Positions 53,892-62,912 are shown, counted from the stretch's first letter. The stretch is DNA of 64,000 nucleotides from Paenibacillus elgii NBRC 100335 (GCF_004000865.1 NZ_BIMB01000005.1:186001-250000), one strand, 5' to 3'. Numbers and translations are program-made. The notes: a model not told the origin generated them from the sequence alone.

Positions 53892-53932
53892 AAAAAAGCA
53901 CCATCTTACCCAATAGCAGGTAAGAGGTGCTT
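53892..53932 (-). terminator. Terminator-like hairpin in the leader of the HRDC gene
   Basis: Minus strand: AAGCACCTCTTACC pairs with GGTAAGATGGTGCTT and is followed by T6 (53892-53897), 45 bases before the HRDC start. A candidate promoter (TTGTCA 53985-53990, 17 bases, TAATAT 53962-53967) lies upstream, so the hairpin may be an attenuator. Confidence 0.6.
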
Positions 53933-54067
53933 CCTCTCAAGTCACGTTTGAAATTAGATTTATATTACCACGTCACGCGACGACTGACAAGCACGAATTG
54001 GATAATCTTCCGGTATAAGGGCATGCTATGATAAAGCAATCTCGCTTACCGAAAGGAGGAACCCGGC

Positions 54068-54370
54068 ATGAGCCCAAACGACACGAACCAAGACGGATTT
54101 ATGAGCGAAGCGCCGCAAAAGAAATACACCGATCTAAGCACGGTGGAATCCCAGCGCAACGACCTGACGGCGGAGGAATTTCCGGAAGGCCCTTACGGCA
54201 GCAGCCTTCTCACCGAATCGCTCGGCAAGAGCACGCCGTGGCGGGAGGATCAGCGTTCGTACAACCAGTTTACTTACGAGAACCGCGAGCTTCACGCAGG
54301 CCTCTCCCGCGGGTATCCCGACGCGCATCCGACCCATGACTCGTCCGGCGACGATTACGTGGAAGAGTAG
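54068..54370 (+). CDS. Small hydrophilic protein of unknown function
   Basis: 100 residues from ATG 54068 with a strong AAAGGAGG upstream. Highly polar and acidic, without Cys or membrane segments: SPNDTNQDGFMSEAPQKKY, EEFPEGPYGSSLLTESLGK, STPWREDQRSYNQFTYENRE and an acidic end SGDDYVEE. Probably largely disordered. I do not recognise a family. Its position between the nhaC and HRDC genes gives no functional hint; a spore or cytosolic stress protein is possible but unsupported. Confidence 0.6.
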   Translation: MSPNDTNQDGFMSEAPQKKYTDLSTVESQRNDLTAEEFPEGPYGSSLLTESLGKSTPWREDQRSYNQFTYENRELHAGLSRGYPDAHPTHDSSGDDYVEE

Positions 54371-54382
54371 CCGGGCAACCGC

Positions 54383-54424
54383 AAAAAGGCGATCCGCCGG
54401 ACCTCTTCTCCGGCGAACCGCCTT
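54383..54424. terminator. Terminator between convergent genes
   Basis: AAGGCGATCCGCCGGA (54386-54401) pairs with TCCGGCGAACCGCCTT (54409-54424). The A run at 54383-54387 gives T on the minus strand for nhaC. Confidence 0.75.
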
Positions 54425-54462
54425 CGCGCTTGGTGCCCCAACGCCAGCAAACTCTTTCCAGT

Positions 54463-55896
54463 CTACATGCCGCTGTTGTTCATGCCGATCTCAAACTTTT
54501 CCTCGTACGCTCCCCTCTCGTCCTCCTCGCCGATCGGCGCAATGGCGAAACCGGTATAACCGAACACGATCGCTAACAAGGGCGTGATAAAGCACATAAA
54601 CGAATAAAGAACATACTCCATGCCGATATTCAGCGTAGCCATAATAAAGGCGCCGGAGACTCCCCATGGAACGGCCGGATGGACGATGGTTCCGGCATCC
54701 TCCAGCGTTCTGGACAAGTTTTTCGGATGAAGCTTCAGCCGCTTGTACGAAGACTCCAGCATTTGTCCGGGCAAAATAATGGACAAGTAGCATTCCCCGA
54801 TAATGACATTCACCCCGATCGAAGAAAAAACCGTCGCGCTGATAACGTTGCCTTTATTATTCAAGAGGCTCTTAATCCGGTCGATCATGGTATGAACCAG
54901 ACCGATTTCTTTCACAAGACCGCCGAAGGCGAGCGCCATAATGATGAGCGAGACGGCAGACATCATACTGGATAGCCCGCCGAGCGACAGCAGCTTATCG
55001 ATCGCCTCCACTCCCGTTTCCGACTTATAGCCAAAGTGCGCGACGGTCATAAGCCGGCCTGCCGAAACGCCGGGAACCGTAAAAAAGGCCGTCGCGATCG
55101 CGACCAATAAACCGATAACGAGCGTTGGAATGGCATCGAACCGTTTGAAAGCCAAGACGATAATCGCCAGCGGCGAGAGCAGGGTCAGAGGAGTAATCGC
55201 GAAGCGTTCGTTGAGGGTGCGGATCATCGTTTCAATGCCGGCGGTGTCTGCGGCGCGGTCGGAGGATATGGCAAAAAAAGCAAACAGAATCAGCGTCAAT
55301 ACCAAGCTCGGAATCGTCGTCCACAGCATATGCCGGATATGATCGAAAATAGGCACCTTGGCTGTCGCGGAGGCAAGATTCGTCGTATCCGAGAGAGGGG
55401 ATATTTTATCACCGAACACGGAGCCGCAAACGATCGCCCCTGCAGCCATAGCGGGAGAAATTCCCATGCCGTAGGCGACCCCCATCAAAGCAACGCCCAT
55501 TGTGCCGATCGCGCTCCAGGAGCTTCCTGTCAGCACGGAGACGACTCCGCAAATCAATACCGCCGAGACGAGAAAGTAGCTGGGCGAAAGAATGTGCAAG
55601 CCGTAATAAGACAAAGTCGGCACGGTTCCGTTCAACACCCATATCCCAATCAAGATACCGATGAGACACAATATCAGTATCGAGGGGAGGCCGTACAAAA
55701 TGCCTTTGACGACAGCCGATTCCAGCTGTTTCCAAGTGAAGCCTAATGTTAAGCCATACAACGAAAGAAGGATTGATGCCATCAAGATGGGGATTTGCGG
55801 AGCAACTTGATAGTGAAGAATGCTTATCGCCAAAATGATGATGATAACCGCAATGAGCGCGCATGACATGAAAAACGACGGTTTTTTCGTTACCAT
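54463..55896 (-). CDS. nhaC: Na+/H+ antiporter NhaC
   Basis: About 477 residues from ATG 55896 (GAAGGAGGA upstream); the frame extends to 55956. Around twelve transmembrane helices. VLTGSSWSAIGTMGVALMG, GAIVCGSVFGDKISPLSDTT, LEDAGTIVHPAVPWGVSGAF and SIGVNVIIGECYLSIILP are NhaC signatures, with charged residues inside membrane segments. Exchanges Na+ for H+ for pH and salt balance; some relatives move malate/lactate. Confidence 0.9.
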   Translation of the reverse strand: MVTKKPSFFMSCALIAVIIIILAISILHYQVAPQIPILMASILLSLYGLTLGFTWKQLESAVVKGILYGLPSILILCLIGILIGIWVLNGTVPTLSYYGLHILSPSYFLVSAVLICGVVSVLTGSSWSAIGTMGVALMGVAYGMGISPAMAAGAIVCGSVFGDKISPLSDTTNLASATAKVPIFDHIRHMLWTTIPSLVLTLILFAFFAISSDRAADTAGIETMIRTLNERFAITPLTLLSPLAIIVLAFKRFDAIPTLVIGLLVAIATAFFTVPGVSAGRLMTVAHFGYKSETGVEAIDKLLSLGGLSSMMSAVSLIIMALAFGGLVKEIGLVHTMIDRIKSLLNNKGNVISATVFSSIGVNVIIGECYLSIILPGQMLESSYKRLKLHPKNLSRTLEDAGTIVHPAVPWGVSGAFIMATLNIGMEYVLYSFMCFITPLLAIVFGYTGFAIAPIGEEDERGAYEEKFEIGMNNSGM

Positions 55897-56088
55897 AACT
55901 ATTCCTCCTTCACGAACAGAATCGTAAGACGTGCGAGGCCTTGCATGTAAGCGCATTCATAATAAACAAGAAAGCATTCGACGGGAAACCAGGCTGTACG
56001 AGTGCAAACCCCATAACGATTTAACGCTTCGTTTCTCATCCATCGGTCTCCCGTCAGAACGCTTCCTGCGGCAGGCGTGCCGTTTTTC

Positions 56089-56397
56089 TCATCGCTGTTT
56101 GCCGTGCATATTCAACCGCTCCAAAATGGTCCGGAAGCCTCCACTTCCGTGCTTCAGACAATTTTTGACCCGAAAAATGATGGCGCTGCCCTTCTGGGTC
56201 TCCTCGATAATATCCAAATAAGTAGCTCCTTCGAGCAGCTGCCTTGCGACTTCAAGCCTGAGAGCCATCGTTTTGACCTCGTTTACCGTGCACAAATCGG
56301 AAAAAAAATCGTAGCATTCCTCCTTCGTTTGCAACGATAAAATGGCTTCGAATAACTGATGGATTTCTTCCTCGCTTCGCACGTTATTCCGCCGCAC
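56089..56397 (-). CDS. YerC/TrpR-related DNA-binding protein
   Basis: 102 residues from GTG 56397 with GGTGGTGG upstream. EEEIHQLFEAILSLQTKEECYDFFSDLCTVNE-type helices and EVARQLLEGATYLDIIEETQ followed by SAIIFRVKNCLKHGSGGF match the YerC/YecD family, which shares the TrpR repressor fold. It starts 20 bases after the hmgA stop in the same direction, so it is probably the last gene of the tyrosine-degradation operon. Whether it regulates that operon is not known; an aromatic ligand would be attractive. Confidence 0.85.
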   Translation of the reverse strand: MRRNNVRSEEEIHQLFEAILSLQTKEECYDFFSDLCTVNEVKTMALRLEVARQLLEGATYLDIIEETQKGSAIIFRVKNCLKHGSGGFRTILERLNMHGKQR

Positions 56398-56417
56398 TAT
56401 GCCACCACCACGCTGAT

Positions 56418-57575
56418 TTATTTATGGGACCAGCTGTACAAATAGTTTTTGTCTTCGAAAGCGTGGGCCGCCTTGACGACCTTGAGCGGACGGAACGTGT
56501 CCACCATAACCGCCAATTCCTTCGTTTCTTTTTTGCCCAGGCTCGCTTCGATTGTGCCGGGATGAGGCCCGTGAGGAATTCCTGACGGATGAAGCGTAAT
56601 GGACCCTTCTTCGATGCCCCGGCGGCTCATGAAATTGCCCTCGACGTAGTAAAGCACCTCGTCGCTGTCCACGTTGCTGTGGAAATAAGGCGTAGGCACG
56701 GCTTCCGGATGGTAATCGTACAGTCTCGGGACGAAGGAGCAGACGACGAACTGATGCCCTTCGAACGTCTGGTGAATCGGAGGCGGCATATGAATGCGTC
56801 CGGTAATCGGTTCGAAATCCGCAATGTTGAAAATATACGGATACAGATAACCGTCCCAGCCGACGACGTCTAGCGGATGATGGCTGTAAATATGCGAATG
56901 CAGCGCGCCTCTCGTCTTGGACCGCACCTCGAACTCCCCGAGCTCCGTGTGCGTCTCCAGCGTCTCCGGCAGCCGGATATCCCTTTCGCAAAAAGGGCTG
57001 TGCTCCAGCAGCTGACCATGCTCGTTGCGGTAACGCTTCGGCGTGCTGATCCAGCTGTTCGTTTCCACGACCAAAAATTTGGTGTCATCCCCATCCGGCA
57101 CGATCCGGTAAATGGTACCGATCGGAAGGACGATATAATCGCCCGGACGGTAGCGCAGCGTGCCAAACATCGACTCGACCTTGCCTGTTCCATAATGTAC
57201 GAACAGAAGCTCGTCGCCGTCGCCGTTGCGGTAATAATAATTCATCGGTTCCGTGGGACTCGAAACGGCAAGCAGGATATCGTCATTGCCGAGCACATAC
57301 GTTCTTCCAAGAACGGGGTCTCCCTTCTTCGGAGCCGCTCCCGTCTGAAAATGGCGGTACCCGAGCACGCTGTCGTCCTCGTACTCTATGCTGTACGCAC
57401 CGAGGAACTCGGCTTTGACGATTTCCGTCGGCGCCCCATGATGGTAAAGGATCGATTGAATGCCGGAGAAGCCTTTCGTACCCATCACTTGCTCGCGAAA
57501 CAACGAACCGTCTTCTTTTCTGAACTGCACGTGTCTTTTATTGGGAATTTGCCCCATCCGATGGTAGAACGGCAT
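56418..57575 (-). CDS. hmgA: Homogentisate 1,2-dioxygenase
   Basis: 385 residues from ATG 57575 with AAGGAGGTCG upstream. Opens homogentisate to maleylacetoacetate with O2 and Fe(II). It is a cupin-like fold with GTLRYRPGDYIVLPIGTIYR in the first half and YHPEAVPTPYFHSNVDSDEV, VEGNFMSRRGIEEG and ITLHPSGIPHGPHPG in the second; the His/Glu residues there are the usual iron ligands. Shorter than the ~430-residue human and Pseudomonas enzymes, as in Gram-positive relatives. Next to fahA in the operon. Confidence 0.9.
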   Translation of the reverse strand: MPFYHRMGQIPNKRHVQFRKEDGSLFREQVMGTKGFSGIQSILYHHGAPTEIVKAEFLGAYSIEYEDDSVLGYRHFQTGAAPKKGDPVLGRTYVLGNDDILLAVSSPTEPMNYYYRNGDGDELLFVHYGTGKVESMFGTLRYRPGDYIVLPIGTIYRIVPDGDDTKFLVVETNSWISTPKRYRNEHGQLLEHSPFCERDIRLPETLETHTELGEFEVRSKTRGALHSHIYSHHPLDVVGWDGYLYPYIFNIADFEPITGRIHMPPPIHQTFEGHQFVVCSFVPRLYDYHPEAVPTPYFHSNVDSDEVLYYVEGNFMSRRGIEEGSITLHPSGIPHGPHPGTIEASLGKKETKELAVMVDTFRPLKVVKAAHAFEDKNYLYSWSHK

Positions 57576-57608
57576 CTTGTACGACCTCCTTGGTTAAGTT
57601 GCGCTTGC

Positions 57609-58871
57609 TTATTTCAACGAAGGCAAAATCCGGCCCGTCACCTCGCCAAATCCGATGCGGTACCCGTCGCCTTGCGCGTAGCCGGTCATGGTCAGCCGGT
57701 CGCCGTCTTCCAGCCAGACTCGCTTGACGCCATCGCTTAATTGAAGCGGCTCCGCTCCGCGCCACGCCAATTCCAGCATGCATCCGCGACTTGCCTTATC
57801 CGGTCCGCTGATTGTCCCGGAGGCAAGCAAATCCCCGGCCCGCAGGTTGCAGCCGCCTACCGTATGGTGAGCGATTTGCTGCGCCATGCTCCAATACAGG
57901 TATTTGACATTGCTCTCCGTGATCCGCTCCGCCTGCTTCATATCGGCGCTTTGCAGATACACTTCAAGCTTGATATCGAAGGAGTGCGCCCCCTCCTGCT
58001 TCAGATAAGGAAGCCGCTCCGGCTCCTGTCGGCTTCCGCGGATGCGGAACGGCTCCAAAGCATCGAGCGGCACGACCCAGGGCGAAATCGACGTCGCGAA
58101 ATTTTTCGCGAGAAAAGGTCCGAGCGGCTGGTACTCCCAAGCCTGAATATCCCGGGCGCTCCAATCGTTGACAAGCACCAGTCCGAAAATATGCTCCTCC
58201 GCCCGTTCGACAGGGATGGGAGTACCGAGCGGGTTGCCCGGACCCATAAACCACCCGATTTCCAGCTCAAAGTCCAGCTGGCGGCTCGGTCCGAATACAG
58301 GGGCCGCCGCATCCGGCGGCTTCATCTGCCCTTGCGGGCGGCGTACGTCGGTCCCGCTAAGTACGATCGAGCTGGCCCGGCCATGGTACCCGACCGGGAG
58401 ATGGTGCCAGTTGGGCATTAAGGCGTTCTCTTTCCCCCGGAACATCGTTCCTACATTGAAGGCATGGTCCCGCGAAGCGTAAAAATCCGTATAATCGCCG
58501 ATCTCTACAGGCAGCAGCAGCTCTGCATCCTTCTGCGGAAGCAAGGCGGCGGTCCGCAGCCCTGCGTTATCCCGCAGCTCCGGCTCGTCAGCCGACAGCA
58601 GCCGCTGAATTTCCGCGCGAACCCGCTGCCAGACCGGGCGGCCGAGTGCCATAAAAGCGTTCAGCGACGCTTGATCGAATATTCCTTTTCCGGCTGCTTC
58701 CGTCTTCGCGAAGCAGCCCGCCTGATCGAGGACGGCAAGATCCAGAACATACTCCCCAATGGCCACGCCAATCCGGGGAGGTCCGCCGTTACGGGAGCGG
58801 AACACGCCGTAGGGAAGATTTTGGATCGAAAAATGCGATTCCGGCGCAACCTCAACAAATGAGCGCAGCAT
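57609..58871 (-). CDS. fahA: Fumarylacetoacetase
   Basis: 420 residues from ATG 58871 with AAAGGAG upstream. Splits fumarylacetoacetate into fumarate and acetoacetate. A small N-terminal SH3-like domain (SHFSIQNLPYGVFRSRNGG) is followed by the FAH catalytic domain: YTDFYASRDHAFNVGTMFRG (catalytic His), HLPVGYHGRASSIVLSG, DFELEIGWFMGPGN (metal-binding Glu), LVNDWSARDIQAWEYQPLGP and LASGTISGPDKASRG. Full length for the family. Confidence 0.95.
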   Translation of the reverse strand: MLRSFVEVAPESHFSIQNLPYGVFRSRNGGPPRIGVAIGEYVLDLAVLDQAGCFAKTEAAGKGIFDQASLNAFMALGRPVWQRVRAEIQRLLSADEPELRDNAGLRTAALLPQKDAELLLPVEIGDYTDFYASRDHAFNVGTMFRGKENALMPNWHHLPVGYHGRASSIVLSGTDVRRPQGQMKPPDAAAPVFGPSRQLDFELEIGWFMGPGNPLGTPIPVERAEEHIFGLVLVNDWSARDIQAWEYQPLGPFLAKNFATSISPWVVPLDALEPFRIRGSRQEPERLPYLKQEGAHSFDIKLEVYLQSADMKQAERITESNVKYLYWSMAQQIAHHTVGGCNLRAGDLLASGTISGPDKASRGCMLELAWRGAEPLQLSDGVKRVWLEDGDRLTMTGYAQGDGYRIGFGEVTGRILPSLK

Positions 58872-58887
58872 CTTTTAACGGCTCCTT

Positions 58888-59832
58888 TTATTCAATGGAT
58901 TTTAACTCCCGCAGCTCGTCACGAGGCTCGTCGAAGCTGCAGCTTCCGTAGGAGCACAGCGCCTGATTGCGCAGCCTCCGCACCTCGTCGGCCGAAACGG
59001 TAAGCGTTCTCCAGCCTAACGCATCCGGCAGGAAGACGAAGCTGTCGGGATCCTTGTCTGCCAAAATTTCGGCGGTTTTGTCGCGGTTCAGCTTGTGGAC
59101 ATGCGCCAGCATCCCCGCGACAAATACGTTAAGGAAGCCGTGCATCTCGGTCTTCACTTCCTCCCGGTACATGCGAACCGGGTGATGAAGGCCGGCTGTG
59201 AACTTCAACGCCAATTGGCGGTCTCTGCACCCGACGAGGACGGCGGCCACCTGCTCCGGCGACGGAAACGCGTCGGAGGTGACGCCTCCGGTCCGCAGCT
59301 TTACGCCCGGCTGCATCCCGCCTTGGCTGGCGCAGCACTTCACCGCATCAAGGGCTTCTTCGATCCGGTTCCCCCAATCGCCGTTCAATGGAAGCGTCCA
59401 TTCGAAGAACAGCCGGAGGCCGTGTTCCGATGCTCCGGCTGCAATCTCATCTAGTAGCCGACGGTCCGCGCCTGAAGGGGGAAGAGGAAGCTCCAGTACG
59501 TCGATGTTCACCGACGAACCATGCTTCCCCCGGAAAGCCTCCGTTTGCCGCAAAGTATCGTCAAGCAGTTGAAGGCATTCTTCCGCATCCCGGCTGCGGG
59601 TTCCAAGAACCGACAGCCGCAGCGGCCAGTCCCCGGAAAACATCGGCATATACGGAGACAGCTTCTCCAATTGCGCGGAGGGAATGATGAACCGGCCCAG
59701 CATCCATGCGTCCCGTCCGTCCCGGTAAGCCGCGTAATTGCGTATGGCCTGCTCCAGAGGCAGGGCGGCGGGCGGAAATAACCCGGCATAATCGAGAAGC
59801 TGCTCCATCAAAGCTCTAGCGCTGGAAATCAT
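58888..59832 (-). CDS. Uncharacterised protein of the tyrosine-degradation operon
   Basis: About 314 residues from ATG 59832; the long N-terminal extension of the open frame is a shadow of hppD. I do not recognise a family with known function. LLDYAGLFPPAALPLEQAIR opens the protein. Alternating strands and helices with FFEWTLPL, PGVKLRTGGVTSDAFPSPEQ, LALKFTAGLHHPVRMYREEV and GFLNVFVAGMLAHV look like a (beta/alpha)8 barrel with charged residues at strand ends. No signal peptide. It lies 46 bases after hppD and 16 before fahA, where other bacteria have maleylacetoacetate isomerase, which is missing here. Confidence 0.75.
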   Translation of the reverse strand: MISSARALMEQLLDYAGLFPPAALPLEQAIRNYAAYRDGRDAWMLGRFIIPSAQLEKLSPYMPMFSGDWPLRLSVLGTRSRDAEECLQLLDDTLRQTEAFRGKHGSSVNIDVLELPLPPSGADRRLLDEIAAGASEHGLRLFFEWTLPLNGDWGNRIEEALDAVKCCASQGGMQPGVKLRTGGVTSDAFPSPEQVAAVLVGCRDRQLALKFTAGLHHPVRMYREEVKTEMHGFLNVFVAGMLAHVHKLNRDKTAEILADKDPDSFVFLPDALGWRTLTVSADEVRRLRNQALCSYGSCSFDEPRDELRELKSIE

Positions 59833-59878
59833 GTGACGATTGCCCGCCTTTCCTTTAGCCTGTCGATTTGCAAGAAAA

Positions 59879-60994
59879 TTACAAGTTTCCGCGACGCGCT
59901 TGCTCTCTCTCGATCGATTCGAACAGCGCTTTGAAGTTACCTTCGCCGAACGTCGTCGCCCCTTTGCGCTGAATGATTTCGAAGAACAGGGTCGGGCGGT
60001 CAACGAGCGGCTTCGTAAAGATTTGCAGTAGGTACCCTTCCTCGTCACGGTCGACAAGAATGCGGTATTGCTTCAGTTTCTCGATATCTTCGTCGATCTT
60101 GCCGACCCGATCCGCCAGCTCATCATAGTACGTATCCGGCGTATCCAGGAATTCCACGCCGTTTTCCTTCAGCACCTTCACGGTTGTAATAATATCGTTG
60201 GTCAATAAAGCTGCGTGCTGCACCCCAGGGCCGTTGTAAAACTCCAAATATTCTTCGATTTGCGACTTGCGCTTACCGGTTGCGGGCTCGTTAATCGGCA
60301 TTTTGATCCGGCCGCCGTTGCAAATGACTTTGGACATCAAAGCCGAATATTCCGTGCTGATATCTTCATCATCGTAATGAATCATTTCCTTGAAGCCCAT
60401 GACCTTCTCGTAGTAGGACACCCATTCGTTCATTTCCTCGACGTTACCGACGACATGGTCGATTCCGATAAGACCCGCATCCTGATACGGAAACGAGAAG
60501 TTGACGGGCTGATATCCCGGCGCAAACAAGCCCTTATAGTTCTTGCGGTCCACGAGGGTATGCACCGTATCGCCGTACGTGCCGATGATGGCTTTTTTGT
60601 AGGTGCCGTGTTCGTCCGTTAGCACCTGCGGCGCCATCACGGGAATGCCGCCTCTGGAAATCGCCTCCGCGTAAGCCTTTTCAACGTCGTCAACCCGAAA
60701 CGCGACATCCTTCGTTCCTTCGCCATGCTTCTTGATAAATTCCGTGACCGGGTGGTCCTCCTGAAGCGAGCCCGTCACCACAAAGCGGATTTTCCGCTGC
60801 TCCAGCACATAGGACACGCGATCGCGCTGACCGGTTTCCAGCCCGGCGAAGGCGACAAGCTTGAACCCGAAGGCCCGGCTCATATAATAGGCAGCCTGCT
60901 TCGCGTTGCCAACGTAAAATTCCATATATTCAAAATCCTCGATCGGGAAAAAATCTTGCTGCAGCTCGCTAACTAAGGTAGTATCCATTTCCAT
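59879..60994 (-). CDS. hppD: 4-hydroxyphenylpyruvate dioxygenase
   Basis: 371 residues from ATG 60994 with TAGGAGG upstream. Converts 4-hydroxyphenylpyruvate to homogentisate. Two VOC halves: EYMEFYVGNAKQAAYYMSRA first, then GIDHVVGNVEEMNEWVSYYE with the first Fe ligand His, GPGVQHAALLTNDI with the second, and RPTLFFEIIQRKGATTFGEG with the Glu ligand. Full length for bacterial enzymes. First gene of an operon with the unknown protein, fahA, hmgA and the yerC-like gene. Confidence 0.95.
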   Translation of the reverse strand: MEMDTTLVSELQQDFFPIEDFEYMEFYVGNAKQAAYYMSRAFGFKLVAFAGLETGQRDRVSYVLEQRKIRFVVTGSLQEDHPVTEFIKKHGEGTKDVAFRVDDVEKAYAEAISRGGIPVMAPQVLTDEHGTYKKAIIGTYGDTVHTLVDRKNYKGLFAPGYQPVNFSFPYQDAGLIGIDHVVGNVEEMNEWVSYYEKVMGFKEMIHYDDEDISTEYSALMSKVICNGGRIKMPINEPATGKRKSQIEEYLEFYNGPGVQHAALLTNDIITTVKVLKENGVEFLDTPDTYYDELADRVGKIDEDIEKLKQYRILVDRDEEGYLLQIFTKPLVDRPTLFFEIIQRKGATTFGEGNFKALFESIEREQARRGNL

Positions 60995-61035
60995 TTTTAT
61001 AACCTCCTAGAATAATATTCCTTATTGTTAAGGCT

Positions 61036-61064
61036 ATTATATGGCAAACTTGTGAACTCTTCAA
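61036..61064 (-). promoter_or_regulatory. hppD operon promoter
   Basis: Minus strand: TTGAAG (61059-61064), 17-base spacer, TATAAT (61036-61041). Confidence 0.65.
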
Positions 61065-61123
61065 AAACGTTCAATGCTGTATGCGCGTGTCGACGCGAAA
61101 TCGCTTTAGTACGTTAAATGAGG

Positions 61124-61351
61124 TTAGTCAGCTTCGGAGGCGGCCGCTTTCAGAAGCTGGTCCAGCAGCTCTTCATCATCGTTCAACACGATAATTTGTT
61201 GATCCACTTTCACGAAGCGCTCCAAGTAACATTGCCCGCAATTGCCCAAACAGTCCTTCACCACAATATCAACGGAACCGTCGCGCGATATTTGTTTTAA
61301 AGCTTCCGATTTGGTCAGCTCATTCGAGCTGCACAGCTTGACGGTAGCCAT
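61124..61351 (-). CDS. DUF1450 (YuzB-like) small protein
   Basis: 75 residues from ATG 61351 with GGGAGG upstream. CLGNCGQCYLERFVKVD carries the CxxxCxxC pattern of the DUF1450/YuzB family; a further Cys is in KLCSSNE near the start. The cysteine pattern resembles thioredoxin-like [2Fe-2S] ferredoxins, so a metal or redox role is likely but unproven. It lies between pdh (54-base gap) and hppD. Confidence 0.85.
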   Translation of the reverse strand: MATVKLCSSNELTKSEALKQISRDGSVDIVVKDCLGNCGQCYLERFVKVDQQIIVLNDDEELLDQLLKAAASEAD

Positions 61352-61405
61352 CAGAACAAGCCTCCCGGAAAATCGTAATTAGGTCTCCGTGCTTCCTACC
61401 TGCGG

Positions 61406-62566
61406 TTAGTGGCGGATTTGCCATTTGGCGCGCTTTCTGGGGGAGAAGAAGCTGTTTCTTCCTTTTCTGGATTGAATTCGCTGCTCGCAGATCAGATTCG
61501 CCGCTTCAACCGTCGTGATGTTTTTTTCCTTGGCTTCCGAGAATACGCGGAGCAGCGAATGATAGATCGCTTTCGTTTTGGCCAATACTCTGTCTTTGTT
61601 CGGTCCGTAAAGCTCATCCGATACTTGCATGATTCCGCCGCTGTTGACCACGTAATCGGGAGCGTAAAGGATACCTCTTCGTTTTAGTTCAAGGGCATGG
61701 CTCTCATGAAGCAGCTGATTGTTCGCTGCGCCTGCGATCGCTCGGACCTTGAGCTGCCCGATCGTTTGATCGTTGATAATGCCGCCGACAGCGCACGGAA
61801 CGAAGAAGTCGGCCTCCACGCCGTAAATCTCTTCTCCTTTCACGTCGGTCGCGGTTCTGCCAAGCTTACCGGCTCTTTCCACAATTTGATCTACCGCGGT
61901 TTGATCCACATCGGTCACATAGAGATCGGCTCCTTCCTGCAGCAAATGCTCGGCGACTTTAAAGCCGACCTTCCCCAAGCCTTGAATCGCAAACCGCTTG
62001 CCGCTCAACTCCTCATGCCCCCATAACGTCCGGGCTACAGCTTTCATGCTGTACAGAACGCCCAAAGCCGTCGGAATCGACGTTTCTCCCCCGCCGCCAT
62101 ATTCCTCGGGCAGCCCGGCGATGCAATTCGTCTCCTTGCAGGCATGGACGAAATCGTCCAGCACCGTGCCCATATCCGTCCCGGTATAAAATCTCCCGTT
62201 CAACGAATCGATAAATTGTCCGTAAGCCCGGAACAATTCCGGGGTTTTATCTTTGGCCGGATCCCCGATGATGACCGCTTTTCCCCCGCCGAAGTCCACA
62301 TCAGCCGCTGCGCATTTATAGGTCATCGCCTTCGATAAACGCAGAACGTCCTCCAGCGCTTCCTCGACGGTAGCATAAGGCCTCATCCGCGTTCCTCCCA
62401 AAGCCGGGCCGAGCGTCGTATCGTGGATGGCGATAATCGCTTTCAAGCCCGTGGCGGGGTCGTTGCAAAACAGCACCTGCTCATGCTCCTGCATTTTCTC
62501 GAACAAGTCGGTCATACGCGAGGACGCCGACGGTTGGATCTCGGATAATAACGCTGCATTGTTCAT
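61406..62566 (-). CDS. pdh: Phenylalanine dehydrogenase
   Basis: 386 residues from ATG 62566 with CAGGAGGAA upstream. Glu/Leu/Phe/Val dehydrogenase family: [37 protein letters not shown] (catalytic Lys), [20 protein letters not shown] and the Rossmann loop [18 protein letters not shown]. From memory, the [14 protein letters not shown] stretch and the C-terminal [17 protein letters not shown] match phenylalanine rather than leucine dehydrogenases. It deaminates Phe (and in relatives also Tyr) to the keto acid, feeding the hppD route. A cre-like site overlaps its promoter region. Confidence 0.85.
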   Translation of the reverse strand: MNNAALLSEIQPSASSRMTDLFEKMQEHEQVLFCNDPATGLKAIIAIHDTTLGPALGGTRMRPYATVEEALEDVLRLSKAMTYKCAAADVDFGGGKAVIIGDPAKDKTPELFRAYGQFIDSLNGRFYTGTDMGTVLDDFVHACKETNCIAGLPEEYGGGGETSIPTALGVLYSMKAVARTLWGHEELSGKRFAIQGLGKVGFKVAEHLLQEGADLYVTDVDQTAVDQIVERAGKLGRTATDVKGEEIYGVEADFFVPCAVGGIINDQTIGQLKVRAIAGAANNQLLHESHALELKRRGILYAPDYVVNSGGIMQVSDELYGPNKDRVLAKTKAIYHSLLRVFSEAKEKNITTVEAANLICEQRIQSRKGRNSFFSPRKRAKWQIRH

Positions 62567-62606
62567 CTCTATTCCTCCTGAAACGATTCTCTACTCTCTA
62601 CACAAA

Positions 62607-62620
62607 AGTAAACGTTTTCA
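62607..62620 (-). promoter_or_regulatory. cre-like catabolite repression site before pdh
   Basis: Minus strand TGAAAACGTTTACT matches the consensus TGWAANCGNTNWCA at 13 of 14 positions, 41 bases upstream of the pdh start. CcpA control of Phe/Tyr catabolism is inferred. Confidence 0.6.
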
Positions 62621-62883
62621 AAACTGCATGACGCTGCATTTCGAATCCATACGCTATGCTTTCATCTTATGTGGAACACTCCTTTATGGTTTGGATAAAA
62701 CAAGCTATAGTTCCTTTTTGTAACAGTTCAGATACTAAACTACCCCGATGAATCACGCAAACATCCCTTTTAACGCGCGTGTTCTTTGATGTTTCAGCAC
62801 TTTTGCGCGTTGAATAAGATCAGTGCTCGTAACAAGGTCCTATCTCCAACTATACTAACTTTTATAAAAATATTTGTAATATA

Positions 62884-62912
62884 TTGACTATTATTATATT
62901 ATTCGGTATATT
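62884..62912 (+). promoter_or_regulatory. Promoter of the lanthipeptide precursor genes
   Basis: TTGACT (62884-62889), 17-base spacer, TATATT (62907-62912), in very AT-rich DNA. It leaves a leader of ~130 bases before the first precursor. The rest of 62621-62883 shows no gene. Confidence 0.65.

Noticed and set aside
61406-62566. Leucine dehydrogenase
   Set aside because: The family is right, but the [14 protein letters not shown] region and the RNSFFS-KW C-terminus resemble phenylalanine dehydrogenase more closely, and the neighbourhood is aromatic catabolism.
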